The position numbers were made by a program, and so were the translations under genes. Shown here piece after piece: positions 17,671 through 27,957 of a DNA stretch of 64,000 nt (position 1 is its first letter; every line of letters begins with the position of its first letter). The DNA lies in NCBI RefSeq assembly GCF_029543105.1, contig NZ_JARQXB010000007.1, positions 62,001 through 126,000 on the forward strand. The letters run 5' to 3'. The DNA comes from Stenotrophomonas sp. HITSZ_GD. Its GTDB lineage: Bacteria > Pseudomonadota > Gammaproteobacteria > Xanthomonadales > Xanthomonadaceae. Under the pieces are notes generated by a model. That model saw nothing but the letters and a program-made list of their open reading frames with translations. It ran no database searches and had not been told where the DNA came from.

Positions 17671-18119
17671 GCGGCGTGGGCCTGCGGTTGGGGGCGGATG
17701 AGCAGCGCGAGCAGGGCGTCGGCGTCCGGCGCCTGGCGCAGGGCCTGGCGGAAGGCCTCGTCGCTGAAGCGCTCGGCCAGTTCGGCCAGCAGCGCCAGGT
17801 GCTCGTGGGTGTAGTGGCTGGGCACGGCCATGGCGAAGGCCAGGTCCACCGCTTCGCCGTTGAAATCGGCCGGCGTGTGCAGGCGGATCAGGATGCCCCG
17901 CGGCTGCTCCAGCCCCGGGGCGCGGCCGTGCGGAATGGCGATGCCGTGGCCGAGCGCGGTGCTGCACAGCGCCTCGCGTTCGCGCAGGCTGGCCAGCAAT
18001 TCGGCCTGGCCGCATTGGCGGCAGGCGAGGCGTTCGGCGGCGATTTCCAGCAGGGTGTCGCGATCGGCGGCCCCCCGCACCTCGGTGCGGACGGCCGCCA
18101 GCAGGTCAGTCAGGGACAT
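17667..18119 (-). CDS. ptsN: PTS nitrogen-regulatory EIIA component (PtsN)
   Basis: A 150-residue EIIA-Ntr domain. The phosphorylation site is His64 in the motif [14 protein letters not shown]. The protein regulates targets according to its phosphorylation state (in other bacteria K+ transport, sigma-54-linked and stress functions) rather than transporting sugar. It follows hpf after 21 bp and overlaps hprK by ATGA. The dedicated partners EI-Ntr and NPr are not in the window, so it may be phosphorylated by the EI/HPr pair encoded at 13.3-15.3 kb; that is inference. Confidence 0.93.
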   Translation of the reverse strand: MSLTDLLAAVRTEVRGAADRDTLLEIAAERLACRQCGQAELLASLREREALCSTALGHGIAIPHGRAPGLEQPRGILIRLHTPADFNGEAVDLAFAMAVPSHYTHEHLALLAELAERFSDEAFRQALRQAPDADALLALLIRPQPQAHAA

Positions 18120-18140
18120 GACGTGGTCTGGGCGATGAGC

Positions 18141-18458
18141 TCACGCCAGATTGTCGCGCACCTCGCGGGCGTGGTGGTCATGTTTCTTTTCCTTGTGCTT
18201 GATCACAAGGCGGTCGAGCTTGTCGGCGAGCAGGTCGATGGCGGCGTACATGGTGGGCGCGCTGGCATCGGCGTGCAGGGTACGGCCGGGGAGGTTGACG
18301 GTGGCTTCGACGTGGTGGTCGGGTTTGCGCAGGGCCAGCTGGGCGCGGACTTCGCAGTGCTGGTCGAAGTGTCGCTGCAGGCGTTGCAGCTTGGATTCCA
18401 CGTATTCGCGCAGGGCAGGGGTGACTTCGATCTGCTGGCCGTACGTCTCGATGCGCAT
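18141..18458 (-). CDS. hpf: Ribosome hibernation-promoting factor, short form
   Basis: About 105 residues starting MRIETYGQQIEVTPALREYV, the normal N-terminus of HPF/YhbH proteins next to rpoN. It has the two-stranded basic dsRBD-like fold signature (YVESKLQRLQRHF, ALRKPDHHVEATVNL, MYAAIDLLADKLDRLVIKHK) and lacks the long-form dimerisation domain. It promotes 100S ribosome dimers in stationary phase. A strong AGGAGG site 6 nt upstream of the ATG at 18458 settles the start against a longer frame to 18488. It lies between rpoN and ptsN in the same direction. Confidence 0.94.
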   Translation of the reverse strand: MRIETYGQQIEVTPALREYVESKLQRLQRHFDQHCEVRAQLALRKPDHHVEATVNLPGRTLHADASAPTMYAAIDLLADKLDRLVIKHKEKKHDHHAREVRDNLA

Positions 18459-18512
18459 CGGGTACCTCCTTTGGATTCGGTGGGTCAATGAACTTCCCGC
18501 CGCCGGAGCGGT

Positions 18513-19931
18513 TCAACCAATGCGGACTCTTTCGTGGGAGGCGGAAATGTTCATGGCCTCACGATACTTCGCCACGGTGCGGCGCGCCACTGGCACGCCC
18601 GAACTTTTGAGCAGGTCGGCCAGCTTGGCGTCAGACAAGGGCTTGCGTGGGTTCTCGGCCTCGATCAGGCGCCGGATCATGGCCTGAATGGCCGTGCTGG
18701 AGGCTTCTCCGCCGCCCTCGGTATCGATGCCGGAGGCGAAGAATGCCCGCAGCGGGATCGTGCCGCGCGGCGTGCGCACGTACTTGCGGGCGATCGCGCG
18801 CGAGATGGTGGATTCGTGCAGGCCCAGTTCGCCGGCGATCTCGCGCAGCGTGAGCGGGCGCAGTGCCTGCTCGCCGAATTCCAGGAAGCCGGCTTGGTGG
18901 CGCAGCAGGCTGTTGGCCACCTTCAATAGTGTTTCCCCGCGCGCTTCCAGGCTCTTGAGCAGCCAGCGCGCTTCCTGCAATTGCCCGCGCAGGTAGCCGG
19001 CGTCGGCTTCGCCACAGCTGCGGATCAGCTGTTCGTAGCCGCGGTGGATGGTGATGCGCGGTTGTGAGCGGCCGGCCAGCGCCACCCGCCATACGCCACG
19101 CTGGCGCCAGATCACGCAGTCCGGCACGACGTAGGTATCGGAGGACAGCGCGCCGAGCTGCTTGCCGGGCCGCGGGTCCAGCGTGCGCACCAGCGCGATG
19201 GCCTCCTCGACCTCCGCCAGCGGCAGCTTGAACTCCTGCGCCAGGCCGGTGGCGCCAATGCGCGGTAACCGCTCCAGCGGGCCTGCGACGATGCGCCGCG
19301 CCAGCTCGCGGCCGGGCGTATCGGCGGGCAGGGCGTTGAGCTGCAGGCCCAGACATTCGCCCAGCGACGTGGCACCAATGCCCACCGGATCGAAGCGCTG
19401 CACCTGGTGCAGCACGGTCTGGATTTCGTCCTCGCGGGCGACGATGCCCGGGGCCAGCGTCTCGGCGATGGCCGACAGTGGTTCGCGCAGGTAGCCGTCC
19501 TCGTCGAGCGCGTCGATCAGCGCCGCGCCGATGCGGCGGTCGCGCTCGGACAGGTGGGAGAGGTGCAGCTGCCACAGCAGGTGGTCGGCCAGGGTTTCCG
19601 GTTCGGCCACGCGCTCGGCGGCGCTGCCGCTGTCGTCCTCGTCGCCGCCGCCGCTGCCCGTGGCCCAGGTGCCTTCGTCGGGCGTCCACTCCTCGCCGGG
19701 GCCATCCTCGCGGCCGTACTCGTCCTGGCGTTCGGCCGGCGCCTCGGCAGCGCCGGGCTCGGTGGACAGCGGCGCCTCCTCGGTCCATTCCAGCAGCGGA
19801 TTGGTCTCCACCGCCTCGGCGATCTCGATTTCCAGCTCGGTCGTGGACATCTGCAACAGGCGGATGGCCTGACGCAGCTGCGGCGTCATGACCAACTGTT
19901 GCCCCATCGATGTCTGCAGCCGTGCCTTCAT
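18513..19931 (-). CDS. rpoN: RNA polymerase sigma-54 factor
   Basis: About 472 residues. The start at 19931 (MKARLQTSMGQQLVMTPQLR) gives the canonical glutamine-rich region I. The acidic region II follows (Glu/Asp/Gly-rich stretch around residues 65-110). Then come the core-binding domain, a helix-turn-helix with LGLHESTISRAIARKYVRTP, and the RpoN box at the C-terminus (VARRTVAKYREAMNI), which reads the -24 promoter element. It directs transcription at -24/-12 promoters with enhancer-binding activators. It is normally directly downstream of lptB; here a 1-kb insert with an opposite-strand gene separates them, so rpoN must have its own promoter in the 19932-20288 gap. Confidence 0.96.
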   Translation of the reverse strand: MKARLQTSMGQQLVMTPQLRQAIRLLQMSTTELEIEIAEAVETNPLLEWTEEAPLSTEPGAAEAPAERQDEYGREDGPGEEWTPDEGTWATGSGGGDEDDSGSAAERVAEPETLADHLLWQLHLSHLSERDRRIGAALIDALDEDGYLREPLSAIAETLAPGIVAREDEIQTVLHQVQRFDPVGIGATSLGECLGLQLNALPADTPGRELARRIVAGPLERLPRIGATGLAQEFKLPLAEVEEAIALVRTLDPRPGKQLGALSSDTYVVPDCVIWRQRGVWRVALAGRSQPRITIHRGYEQLIRSCGEADAGYLRGQLQEARWLLKSLEARGETLLKVANSLLRHQAGFLEFGEQALRPLTLREIAGELGLHESTISRAIARKYVRTPRGTIPLRAFFASGIDTEGGGEASSTAIQAMIRRLIEAENPRKPLSDAKLADLLKSSGVPVARRTVAKYREAMNISASHERVRIG

Positions 19932-20288
19932 GTGCTCACTGAACGTAGGGCGCCGGGGGCGGCGGCCGGCGGGGCGCCCGCACGGCATGGCCCTGAAGGA
20001 TATACGGCATGGGGGCTGGTGCCAAAAGGGCCGGCCTGGGGTCGTTTGGCGAAAAGCCGCATTCGCCCGCCAGCGGTTGTCGCTTCCAGCGCGAGGAAAA
20101 ATCCAATGACTTGGTGGATTTCGTCAGCGCATGCCCATTTCACCTTCTGGGTTCCGAGAGACCCTGCCAGTTTGGAGGCCCGACCTTGGGAGATCACCTC
20201 ATGCCATGCGCATCTGGTCGTGTTGCATCCGGTGAGGGATTGCTGCGGTGGTCGAGTCAGGGTTGTGTTCGTTCGATCGAGGTAATCC
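19932..20288. other. Intergenic region upstream of rpoN with atypical composition
   Basis: This 357-bp gap lies between the divergent rpoN gene and the 217-residue hypothetical gene. From about 20000 it is visibly richer in A and T than its surroundings, without long coding frames of normal codon use. It should hold a promoter for rpoN, because the usual lptB-rpoN read-through is blocked by the opposite-strand gene. I see no convincing sigma-70 or sigma-54 hexamers, inverted repeats or insertion-sequence ends. The right end carries a GAGG ribosome-binding site for the 20289 gene. Confidence 0.6.
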
Positions 20289-20942
20289 ATGAAGATCGTC
20301 ATCGCCGTAGTGGGCGTCGCTTTGCTGTCGCTGTTTCTCATCTTGCTGATAAATTGCGGTGGTGGCGCGATGCCTGCACCCGAAGTCCCCTTGCAGAGGC
20401 AGGTAGCGGTGTCGGGGGACGACGCACGAAGCATGTTCCCTGATGCGCCAGGCCCGGAAGCTGCCGCAAGCATGGGCGACGGACGCGAGCGTGCTGCCGC
20501 TCGCCCACATCGTGGCGCGCCTGATGGCGAGACGGTGCGATACCTCGAGAGCCAAGTGCTGGTGGATGACGCGCTGGTAATGGAAGCAGCCAGGAGCGTG
20601 CTGGAGTCCAGCGAATTCGAGCGCATCGCTCGCGCGATATCTCGGCGTTACGCAGCCGATCCGGATGTAGTGCGCTCGAAAGCGCTGTACGCCCGCAAGG
20701 CGCAGCGTCATCTGGCGGAGGCTGGCGCTACGCTTGCTACCTTCGAATGTGGGCTGGGCTACTGCCTGGGTGAAGTCGAAGGAAAACTAGGGCCGGAGGG
20801 CGAGGGCGCGCTGGCCGACGCGGTTGATGCCGGCACCTTCGCGCTGCTGCCCTGGGAAGGCGAACCCGCGCCCCGCTATCGCTTCATCTTCTCGACCGAC
20901 CCGTCGGTACGCGAGATGCAGGGTGAGCTGGCCGGCGGCTGA
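20289..20942 (+). CDS. Hypothetical membrane-anchored or secreted protein inserted between rpoN and lptB
   Basis: A 217-residue protein I do not recognise. It starts with one hydrophobic segment (residues 3-22) followed by Cys-Gly-Gly-Gly. The residue before Cys is Asn, so this is not a good lipobox; a signal anchor is more likely. A low-complexity Ala/Arg/Gly linker (about 35-75) leads to a helical region and a C-terminal part with two Cys (FECGLGYC) that could form a disulfide. GAGG precedes the ATG by about 8 nt. Codon use and GC look lower than in rpoN and lptB. It is transcribed against both neighbours and breaks a normally conserved junction, which suggests a later insertion. Confidence 0.6.
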   Translation: MKIVIAVVGVALLSLFLILLINCGGGAMPAPEVPLQRQVAVSGDDARSMFPDAPGPEAAASMGDGRERAAARPHRGAPDGETVRYLESQVLVDDALVMEAARSVLESSEFERIARAISRRYAADPDVVRSKALYARKAQRHLAEAGATLATFECGLGYCLGEVEGKLGPEGEGALADAVDAGTFALLPWEGEPAPRYRFIFSTDPSVREMQGELAGG

Positions 20943-20960
20943 GCGCCGGCCAGCAGGCGA

Positions 20961-21680
20961 TCAAAGCCGGAACGTCTCACCCAGGTACACGCGGCGCACG
21001 TCGGCATTCTGCAGCAGTTCGTCCGGCGCGCCCTGCGCCAGCACGCCGCCTTCGGCCAGGATGTAGGCGCGGTCGCAAATGCCCAGCGTCTCGCGCACGT
21101 TGTGGTCGGTGATCAGCACGCCGATGCCGCGCTCCTTCAGGTGCGTGACGATGCGCTGGATCTCGCCCACGGAGATCGGGTCCACGCCGGCGAACGGTTC
21201 GTCGAGCAGCATCAGGCGCGGGCGCGCGGCCAGCGCGCGGGCGATCTCGCACCGGCGGCGTTCGCCACCGGAGAGGCTGGCGCCGAGCTGCTCGGATACA
21301 TGGCCGATCTGCAGTTCGTCCAGCAGCGAGTTCAGTTCCTTCTCCCGCCCGGCAGCGTCCAGGTCCTCACGCAGCTCCAGCACCAGGCGGATGTTGTCGG
21401 CCACGGTGAGCTTGCGGAACACCGACGGTTCCTGCGGTAGGTAGCCCACGCCGAGCTTGGCGCGGGTGTACATCGGGTCGGCGGTGATGTCGCGGCCATC
21501 CAGTTCGATGCGCCCGGCATCGGCCTCGACCAAGCCGACGATCATGTAGAAGCACGTCGTCTTGCCCGCGCCGTTGGGGCCGAGCAGGCCGACGACTTCG
21601 CCGGCCTCCAGCGTCAGGCCGAAGTCGCGCACGACCTCGCGCTGCTTGTAGCGCTTGCGCAGTCCGGTGGCCGACAGCAT
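20961..21680 (-). CDS. lptB: LPS export ABC transporter ATP-binding protein LptB
   Basis: A 239-residue ATPase that powers LPS transport from the inner to the outer membrane together with LptFG and LptC. Walker A is GPNGAGKTT, the Q-loop region [14 protein letters not shown] is present, the signature is [16 protein letters not shown] (usually V rather than C after RRR), Walker B is [13 protein letters not shown], and the switch His is in LITDHNVRE. The start shares one base with the lptA stop (TAATG), so the genes are coupled. LptF and LptG are not in the window. Confidence 0.96.
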   Translation of the reverse strand: MLSATGLRKRYKQREVVRDFGLTLEAGEVVGLLGPNGAGKTTCFYMIVGLVEADAGRIELDGRDITADPMYTRAKLGVGYLPQEPSVFRKLTVADNIRLVLELREDLDAAGREKELNSLLDELQIGHVSEQLGASLSGGERRRCEIARALAARPRLMLLDEPFAGVDPISVGEIQRIVTHLKERGIGVLITDHNVRETLGICDRAYILAEGGVLAQGAPDELLQNADVRRVYLGETFRL

Positions 21681-22219
21681 TACTTCTTCTCCGTCTTGCC
21701 GGCGGCCGGCTGGGCGGGCGCCGGCGCGGCCGTCTTGGGCTGCAGCACCGTGCGCACGCGGCTGCCGTCGCCGCCGCTCTGCATGTTGCCGGTCTTGGTG
21801 TTATAGACCATGCGCTGGCCGGCGTTGCTGCCCTTGGGCGAATCGACGGTGTAGTTGCCGGTGAGGATGATGGTGTCCTCGGCGACGCGGTACTCGATGT
21901 TGTCCGCCTTGGCGTTCATCGGGGCGCCGTCGTCCATGATCTGTTTCAACGTCGCCTGCTTGCCGGTCAGCACGACGCGGTCGATCTGGCCCGCCTTGCG
22001 GAAGACGTCGGCGGTGTCGGCATGCACTTCGAGCGTGCCCTGGGTGATGACGACGTTGCCGGTGAAGCGGCACTTGCCGTCGTCGTCCATCAGGTTGCAG
22101 TCCTGGCTGGCCGCTTCCAGGTTCATCGGCTGGTTGCGATCGGTGGTCTTGGCCAGGGCGGCCAGCGGCAGCATCAGCAGGGCCAGCGCGGCCAGCTTAG
22201 TTGGCAGCATTCGGTTCAT
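21680..22219 (-). CDS. lptA: LPS transport periplasmic bridge protein LptA
   Basis: About 179 residues with a signal peptide ([20 protein letters not shown], cleavage near ALA) and an OstA/LptA beta-jellyroll domain ([37 protein letters not shown]). A Pro/Ala-rich tail ends in KTEKK. LptA polymerises or bridges LptC to LptD across the periplasm. I use the ATG at 22219, which overlaps the lptC stop by 23 bp; a longer frame to 22285 only shadows lptC. It sits in the conserved kdsD-kdsC-lptC-lptA-lptB string. Confidence 0.93.
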   Translation of the reverse strand: MNRMLPTKLAALALLMLPLAALAKTTDRNQPMNLEAASQDCNLMDDDGKCRFTGNVVITQGTLEVHADTADVFRKAGQIDRVVLTGKQATLKQIMDDGAPMNAKADNIEYRVAEDTIILTGNYTVDSPKGSNAGQRMVYNTKTGNMQSGGDGSRVRTVLQPKTAAPAPAQPAAGKTEKK

Positions 22220-22766
22220 AGCGGGTCTTGACCTGTGAAAGGAGCTTGTACTGGCGGGTCTGCAGGTTGGCCTCGAAACCGACACCGGTCTGGTTCAGGC
22301 CCGGGCGGGTCATGGTCACGCGGTCCGCGGTGCGGGCCAGGTGCTGCTGCGGGAACACATCCAGCGCGGTGGTGCGGAACGTGGTGGGCACCACGCCCGG
22401 CGCGGTCGGGCTGTCGCCGGCGACATCGCCGCGCAGGCGCAGCTCGTCGCCCTTCGGGCTCACCCAGCCGGTCTGCGCGCGCAGCGTCCACGGCAGGCCC
22501 TGCTGGTCGGGCAGCAGGAATACCGGCGTGGTGATGTCCAGGGTCTGGTCGGCGCGGTTGCGGTGCGCCTCGGGCGCGCGCAAGGTCACCGACTCCTTGC
22601 CGGTGTCCTTGTCCAGGCTGATCAGCTCGAAGTCGTACAGCATGTAATCGGCGGTGGATTCGTGCGCCACCCCCTCGGCCGGATGGGCGCGGTGGCGCCA
22701 CGCCGACCAGCCGCTGAGGATCGCCGCCACCAGCAACGTCGCGCCGAGCACCGTGCGCCAGTTCAT
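22197..22766 (-). CDS. lptC: LPS export system protein LptC
   Basis: About 189 residues with a single N-terminal transmembrane helix (VLGATLLVAAILSGWSAW) and a periplasmic LptC/YrbK beta-domain. Blocks such as DYMLYDFELISLDKDTGK, LTLRAP-like strands and an LRGDVAGD segment fit the family. It docks the LptBFG complex to LptA. The start overlaps the kdsC stop by ATGA and the end overlaps lptA, so translation is coupled along the cluster. Confidence 0.93.
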   Translation of the reverse strand: MNWRTVLGATLLVAAILSGWSAWRHRAHPAEGVAHESTADYMLYDFELISLDKDTGKESVTLRAPEAHRNRADQTLDITTPVFLLPDQQGLPWTLRAQTGWVSPKGDELRLRGDVAGDSPTAPGVVPTTFRTTALDVFPQQHLARTADRVTMTRPGLNQTGVGFEANLQTRQYKLLSQVKTRYEPNAAN

Positions 22767-23311
22767 GCGCCGTACCCCGCGATGACGCGCTCGGTGCTGC
22801 CCTGCGCGGCCAGCAGCACATCGCACAGTTCCCGCGCGGCACCGGCGCCGCCGCGCGCGGTGGTGATCCAGTGCACGCGCTCGGCGATCCACGGGTGCGC
22901 GTTGGCCGGCGCCACCGCCAGGCCGGCGATCAGCAGCGCGGGCAGGTCGGGCAGGTCGTCGCCCATGAACGCCACCTGCGAAGGTTCCAGGCCATGGCGC
23001 GTGCACAGCTCGCGCACCGCCACGGCCTTGTCGCCGACGCCGATCTGCACCTCGATGCCCAGGTCGCGGCCGCGCTGTTCGGCCGAGAGGCTGGCACGGG
23101 CGGTGATCATCGCCACCTCGATGCCGGCGCGCTGCAGCAGCTTCAGGCCCAGCCCGTCCTGCACGAAGAACGCCTTGCTCTCGTTGCCCGCGTGGTCGTA
23201 GTGCAGGCGGCCGTCGGTCAACGTGCCGTCGACGTCGAAGCACGCCAGGCGCACCGCGGCGGCGCGGGCGACGAGGTCGGCGGGCAAGCGTTGCAGCGGG
23301 GCGTAGGGCAT
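22763..23311 (-). CDS. kdsC: 3-deoxy-D-manno-octulosonate 8-phosphate phosphatase
   Basis: About 182 residues of HAD phosphatase. It has the nucleophile motif CFDVDGTLTDG, motif II in MITARAS, Lys of motif III and the acidic motif IV MGDDLPDLP. It releases phosphate from Kdo-8-phosphate in Kdo synthesis for lipid A-core. The start is chosen at MPYAPL (23311), the conserved N-terminus in relatives as I remember it; an in-frame ATG at 23341 is possible, and neither has a strong ribosome-binding site. It follows kdsD by 49 bp and overlaps lptC by 4 bp. Confidence 0.92.
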   Translation of the reverse strand: MPYAPLQRLPADLVARAAAVRLACFDVDGTLTDGRLHYDHAGNESKAFFVQDGLGLKLLQRAGIEVAMITARASLSAEQRGRDLGIEVQIGVGDKAVAVRELCTRHGLEPSQVAFMGDDLPDLPALLIAGLAVAPANAHPWIAERVHWITTARGGAGAARELCDVLLAAQGSTERVIAGYGA

Positions 23312-23360
23312 CAGGTCTTCGCGGGAAAGGAAAGGGAGCATCGTGCCGTGGATTGGGCGG

Positions 23361-24362
23361 TTAAACCACCTTGGCGCGCAACAGGTCGTGAATGTTGAGC
23401 GCGCCGACCGCGCGCTGGGCCTCGTCCACCACGATCAGGCCGTTGATCTTGTAGGCCTCCATCAGCCGCGCCGCCTCGGCGGCGAGCTGGTCGGCGCCGA
23501 TGGTGCGCGGGTGGCGGGTCATCACGTCGCGGATGTTCGCCGCACGCACGTCGATATCGCTGTCCAGCGCGCGGCGCAGGTCGCCGTCGGTGAACAGCCC
23601 GAGCAGGCGGTCGTCGGCATCGACCACCGCGGTCATGCCCAGGCGCTTGCGGCTCATTTCCATCAGCGCCTCGCTGAGGGTGGCGTCCTCGCGCACCTTG
23701 GGCAGCTCCGCGCCGCTGTGCATCACATCGGTGATGTGCAGCAGCAGGCGGCGGCCCAGGCTGCCGGCCGGGTGCGAGCGGGCGAAGTCGTCGGCGGTGA
23801 ATCCGCGCGCGTCCAGCAGCGCCACGGCCAGCGCATCGCCCATCGCCAGCGAGGCGGTGGTGCTGGAGGTCGGGGCCAGGTCCAGCGGGCAGGCTTCGGT
23901 GGGCACGCTGACGTCCAGGTGGATGTCGGCGGCCTGGGCCAGGGTGGACTGCGGGCGGCCGGTCATGGCGATGATGGCGTTGCCCTGGCGCTTGAGCACT
24001 GGCAGCAGCATGCGCACCTCGTCCGACTCGCCCGAGTAGGACAGCGCCAGCACCACGTCGGCCTCGGTGATCATGCCCAGGTCGCCATGGCCGGCCTCGC
24101 CGGGATGCACGAAGAAGGCAGGGGTGCCGGTGGAGGCCAGGGTCGCGGCGATCTTGCGCGCGATGTGCCCGGACTTGCCCATGCCGGTGGCCACCACCCG
24201 CCCGCGCGAGGCGAGGACCAGCCGGCAGGCGGCGGCGAACGGGGCGCCGATGCGGGCGCCCACGGCGGCCAGCGCACCTTGCTCGATCTCCACCACCCGG
24301 CGCCCGCTGGCGACGAGGCTGTCGTCACTGACGGCGTCTGGCGGAAGGGGCGATGCGGCCAT
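23361..24362 (-). CDS. kdsD: D-arabinose 5-phosphate isomerase
   Basis: About 333 residues: a SIS domain (VATGMGKSGHIARKIAATLA, FVHPGEAGHGDLGM, SYSGESDEV, TEACPLDLAPTSSTT) followed by two CBS domains. It converts ribulose 5-phosphate to arabinose 5-phosphate, the first step toward Kdo. The start at 24362 is preferred; an upstream in-frame ATG at 24398 would overlap the divergent promoter region. The gene is divergent from ibaG, with only 53 bp between starts, and heads the kdsD-kdsC-lptCAB cluster. Confidence 0.95.
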   Translation of the reverse strand: MAASPLPPDAVSDDSLVASGRRVVEIEQGALAAVGARIGAPFAAACRLVLASRGRVVATGMGKSGHIARKIAATLASTGTPAFFVHPGEAGHGDLGMITEADVVLALSYSGESDEVRMLLPVLKRQGNAIIAMTGRPQSTLAQAADIHLDVSVPTEACPLDLAPTSSTTASLAMGDALAVALLDARGFTADDFARSHPAGSLGRRLLLHITDVMHSGAELPKVREDATLSEALMEMSRKRLGMTAVVDADDRLLGLFTDGDLRRALDSDIDVRAANIRDVMTRHPRTIGADQLAAEAARLMEAYKINGLIVVDEAQRAVGALNIHDLLRAKVV

Positions 24363-24415
24363 ACGGGGACCCGCTCGGAGAGTAGAATGGCCGGACATTT
24401 TATTAGGAAAGCCCG

Positions 24416-26298
<1,883 letters not shown>

Positions 26299-26302
<4 letters not shown>

Positions 26303-26360
26303 GCGCGGCTTCAGCCGCGACGGAGGGACCGCAGGGTCGCGGCTGAAGCCGCTTCCGCAG
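26299..26360. repeat. Inverted pair of GTAG-type REP hairpins, one end decayed
   Basis: The left unit (26299-26321) begins GTAGGCGCGGCTTCAGCCGC and is intact. The right unit (26336-26360) is its reverse complement up to GAAGCCGC but ends TTCCGCAG in place of CTCCTAC, so the terminal tetranucleotide has mutated. The first TAG is the stop codon (26300-26302) of the EF-hand protein. This is the same family as the pair at 9600-9660. Confidence 0.88.
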
Positions 26361-26381
26361 TGCGTCGGCCATGAAGCATGA

Positions 26382-26411
26382 AAAAGGCCCGCCGTTTCCG
26401 GCGGGCCTTTT
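26382..26411. terminator. Bidirectional intrinsic terminator between the murA unit and the DUF3108 genes
   Basis: A 12-bp stem (AAAAGGCCCGCC paired with GGCGGGCCTTTT) with a 6-base loop. It ends in T-runs on both strands, so it can terminate rightward transcription from murA and leftward... transcription is not needed, because the DUF3108 genes also end here from the other side. It sits 20 bp from the DUF3108 stop. Confidence 0.85.
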
Positions 26412-26431
26412 CGTTTGGGCGATGCGGTGGC

Positions 26432-27118
26432 TTACTTCAGCGAGCGGATCGTCAGGTCCAGCGCGTCCTGACCGTTCTCCCGCTGCAGCAGGCGCGCAGG
26501 CACCGGCAGGTCGGGCACGATCCAGGCGATCAATTCCTTGTTGCCGTCCGTGCGCGAGACCTTCGTGGCCTGCTGCGCCTTGCCGTTGACGGTCAGCGTC
26601 TCCTTGCCGACGACCTGGTAGGTCATCTGCTTGATCCGGCCTTCGTCCACCATGCGGTAGGTCAGCGGCTTGCCGGCGCCCAGGTCGCGGGCGATCGCCA
26701 GGTTGATCAGCAGCGCGTCCATGTCGCCGGCCTGCAGCTTCACCGGGCCACGGCGATCGGCCTTGACGTCGCCGCTCCAGGTGGCCTGGTTGCTGTTCCA
26801 GTCGTACTTGGCCTGCACGCTGCGCTTTTTCACCAGCAGCGCGGAACTGTCGTTGCTGCTGAGCGGGCGCAGCTGGCCGCCCTTCTCCTCGAACACGGTG
26901 CTCTGGCTCAGCGTGGCCATCGGGTTCTGGATCTGCAGCGAATAGCGCCACTGGTTGTCGCCGGCCGAGGCCAGGGTCATGGTGCCGTTGGCCTGCACGC
27001 CCATGTAGCTGGCCTGGTAATTGGCGGTGAACGGCTGCAGGGCGAACGCCGGCAGGCTGGCAACGGCCAGCGCCGCGGCGGCGAGCAGGGCGGACGGACG
27101 GGCGAGGCGGTTCATCAT
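26432..27118 (-). CDS. DUF3108 periplasmic protein (second copy of tandem pair)
   Basis: About 228 residues with a signal peptide (ARPSALLAAAALAVASLPAF, cleavage near AFA) and a DUF3108 beta-rich domain. Landmarks are the early FTANYQASYMGVQANGTMTL, STVFEEKGGQLRPL, YDWNSNQATW, and VPDLPVPARLLQRENGQDAL at the end. Function is unknown. It is a diverged paralogue of the gene directly upstream: both share the ANYQ/VATYQA start, QSTVF, and LLQR(E/D) motifs. The ATG shares one base with the stop of the first copy (TGATG), so they are translated together. ATGATG offers two starts. Confidence 0.85.
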   Translation of the reverse strand: MMNRLARPSALLAAAALAVASLPAFALQPFTANYQASYMGVQANGTMTLASAGDNQWRYSLQIQNPMATLSQSTVFEEKGGQLRPLSSNDSSALLVKKRSVQAKYDWNSNQATWSGDVKADRRGPVKLQAGDMDALLINLAIARDLGAGKPLTYRMVDEGRIKQMTYQVVGKETLTVNGKAQQATKVSRTDGNKELIAWIVPDLPVPARLLQRENGQDALDLTIRSLK

Positions 27119-27918
27119 CACACTCCTTGGTATTCGACCAGGCGCAGGTCGATCTCGTCCTCGCCCTTGTCGCGCTGAAGGATGCGCACCGGGGTAGGCA
27201 CCCCGTTGGCGATCCAGAGAATGGTTTCGTTGTCGCCGCCGTTGGTGCGGAACACCCGCAGCGCGTCGTAGCTGAGATCGCCCACCTGCACGTTCTCGGT
27301 GGCGTCGGCGGCGCGGTATTCGTAGCGGCGCACGCGGCCCACATCCACGTAGCGATAGCCGAGCGTGCTGCCCGGGCGGGCGTCGCGCATCAGCGCGAGG
27401 TTGAGCAGCAGCGCGCTCTGGTCGCCCGGTTCGAGCGCGATCGGCTGGCGGCGCTCCTTCTTCAGGTCGCCGTCCCACTGCGCGGTGCGGGCGTTCCAGT
27501 CGTAGACGCCGGTGACCTTCTTGCCGAAGAACAGCGCCTTCTTCACCGTGCTCTGGGTCAGCGGCACGTAGGTGCCGCCGCGCACGTCGAACACCGTGCT
27601 CTGTTCCAGGTTCAGGCCAAGCACGCTGGCAAACCCCTTGCGGCCGCGCACGGCCATGTCCACCCGCCACTGGTCGCCACCGATGTGGGTGACCTGCATC
27701 GTTGCATCGCCCGCTTCCTTGCCCTTATAGAAGGCCTGGTAGGTGGCGACGAACGGTTCCAGCGGCGGGGCGGTCCATTCGCCCGGCGGCAGCGCGGCGC
27801 TGGCCGCGGCAGGTGCCGGAGAGGCCGGCGCGGCAACGGGCGCATCCTGCGCCAGGCCCGGGAAGACGGGCCAGCTCAGCAGGGCCAACAGGGCGAGGCG
27901 GGGGCGGGTCATGCGCAT
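27118..27918 (-). CDS. DUF3108 periplasmic protein (first copy of tandem pair)
   Basis: A 266-residue protein with a signal peptide (RLALLALLSWPVFPGLAQ), a Pro/Ala-rich spacer (about 25-50), and a DUF3108 domain. The domain shows FVATYQAFYKGKEAGDATMQ, NLEQSTVFDVRGGTYVPLTQ, YDWNARTAQWDG, LLLNLALMRDAR and TPVRILQRDKGEDEIDLRL. DUF3108 proteins are predicted outer-membrane-facing or periplasmic proteins of unknown role. It lies 39 bp downstream of purN on the same strand and may be co-transcribed with it. Confidence 0.85.
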   Translation of the reverse strand: MRMTRPRLALLALLSWPVFPGLAQDAPVAAPASPAPAAASAALPPGEWTAPPLEPFVATYQAFYKGKEAGDATMQVTHIGGDQWRVDMAVRGRKGFASVLGLNLEQSTVFDVRGGTYVPLTQSTVKKALFFGKKVTGVYDWNARTAQWDGDLKKERRQPIALEPGDQSALLLNLALMRDARPGSTLGYRYVDVGRVRRYEYRAADATENVQVGDLSYDALRVFRTNGGDNETILWIANGVPTPVRILQRDKGEDEIDLRLVEYQGV

Positions 27919-27957
27919 GCGGGCAGGAAGGAAGCCTTCAGGATGACGGAGGGCAGG

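Noticed and set aside
20289-20942. Lipoprotein assignment for the 217-residue protein
   Set aside because: The residue before the Cys is Asn and the hydrophobic stretch lacks a lipobox, so only a membrane anchor is supported.
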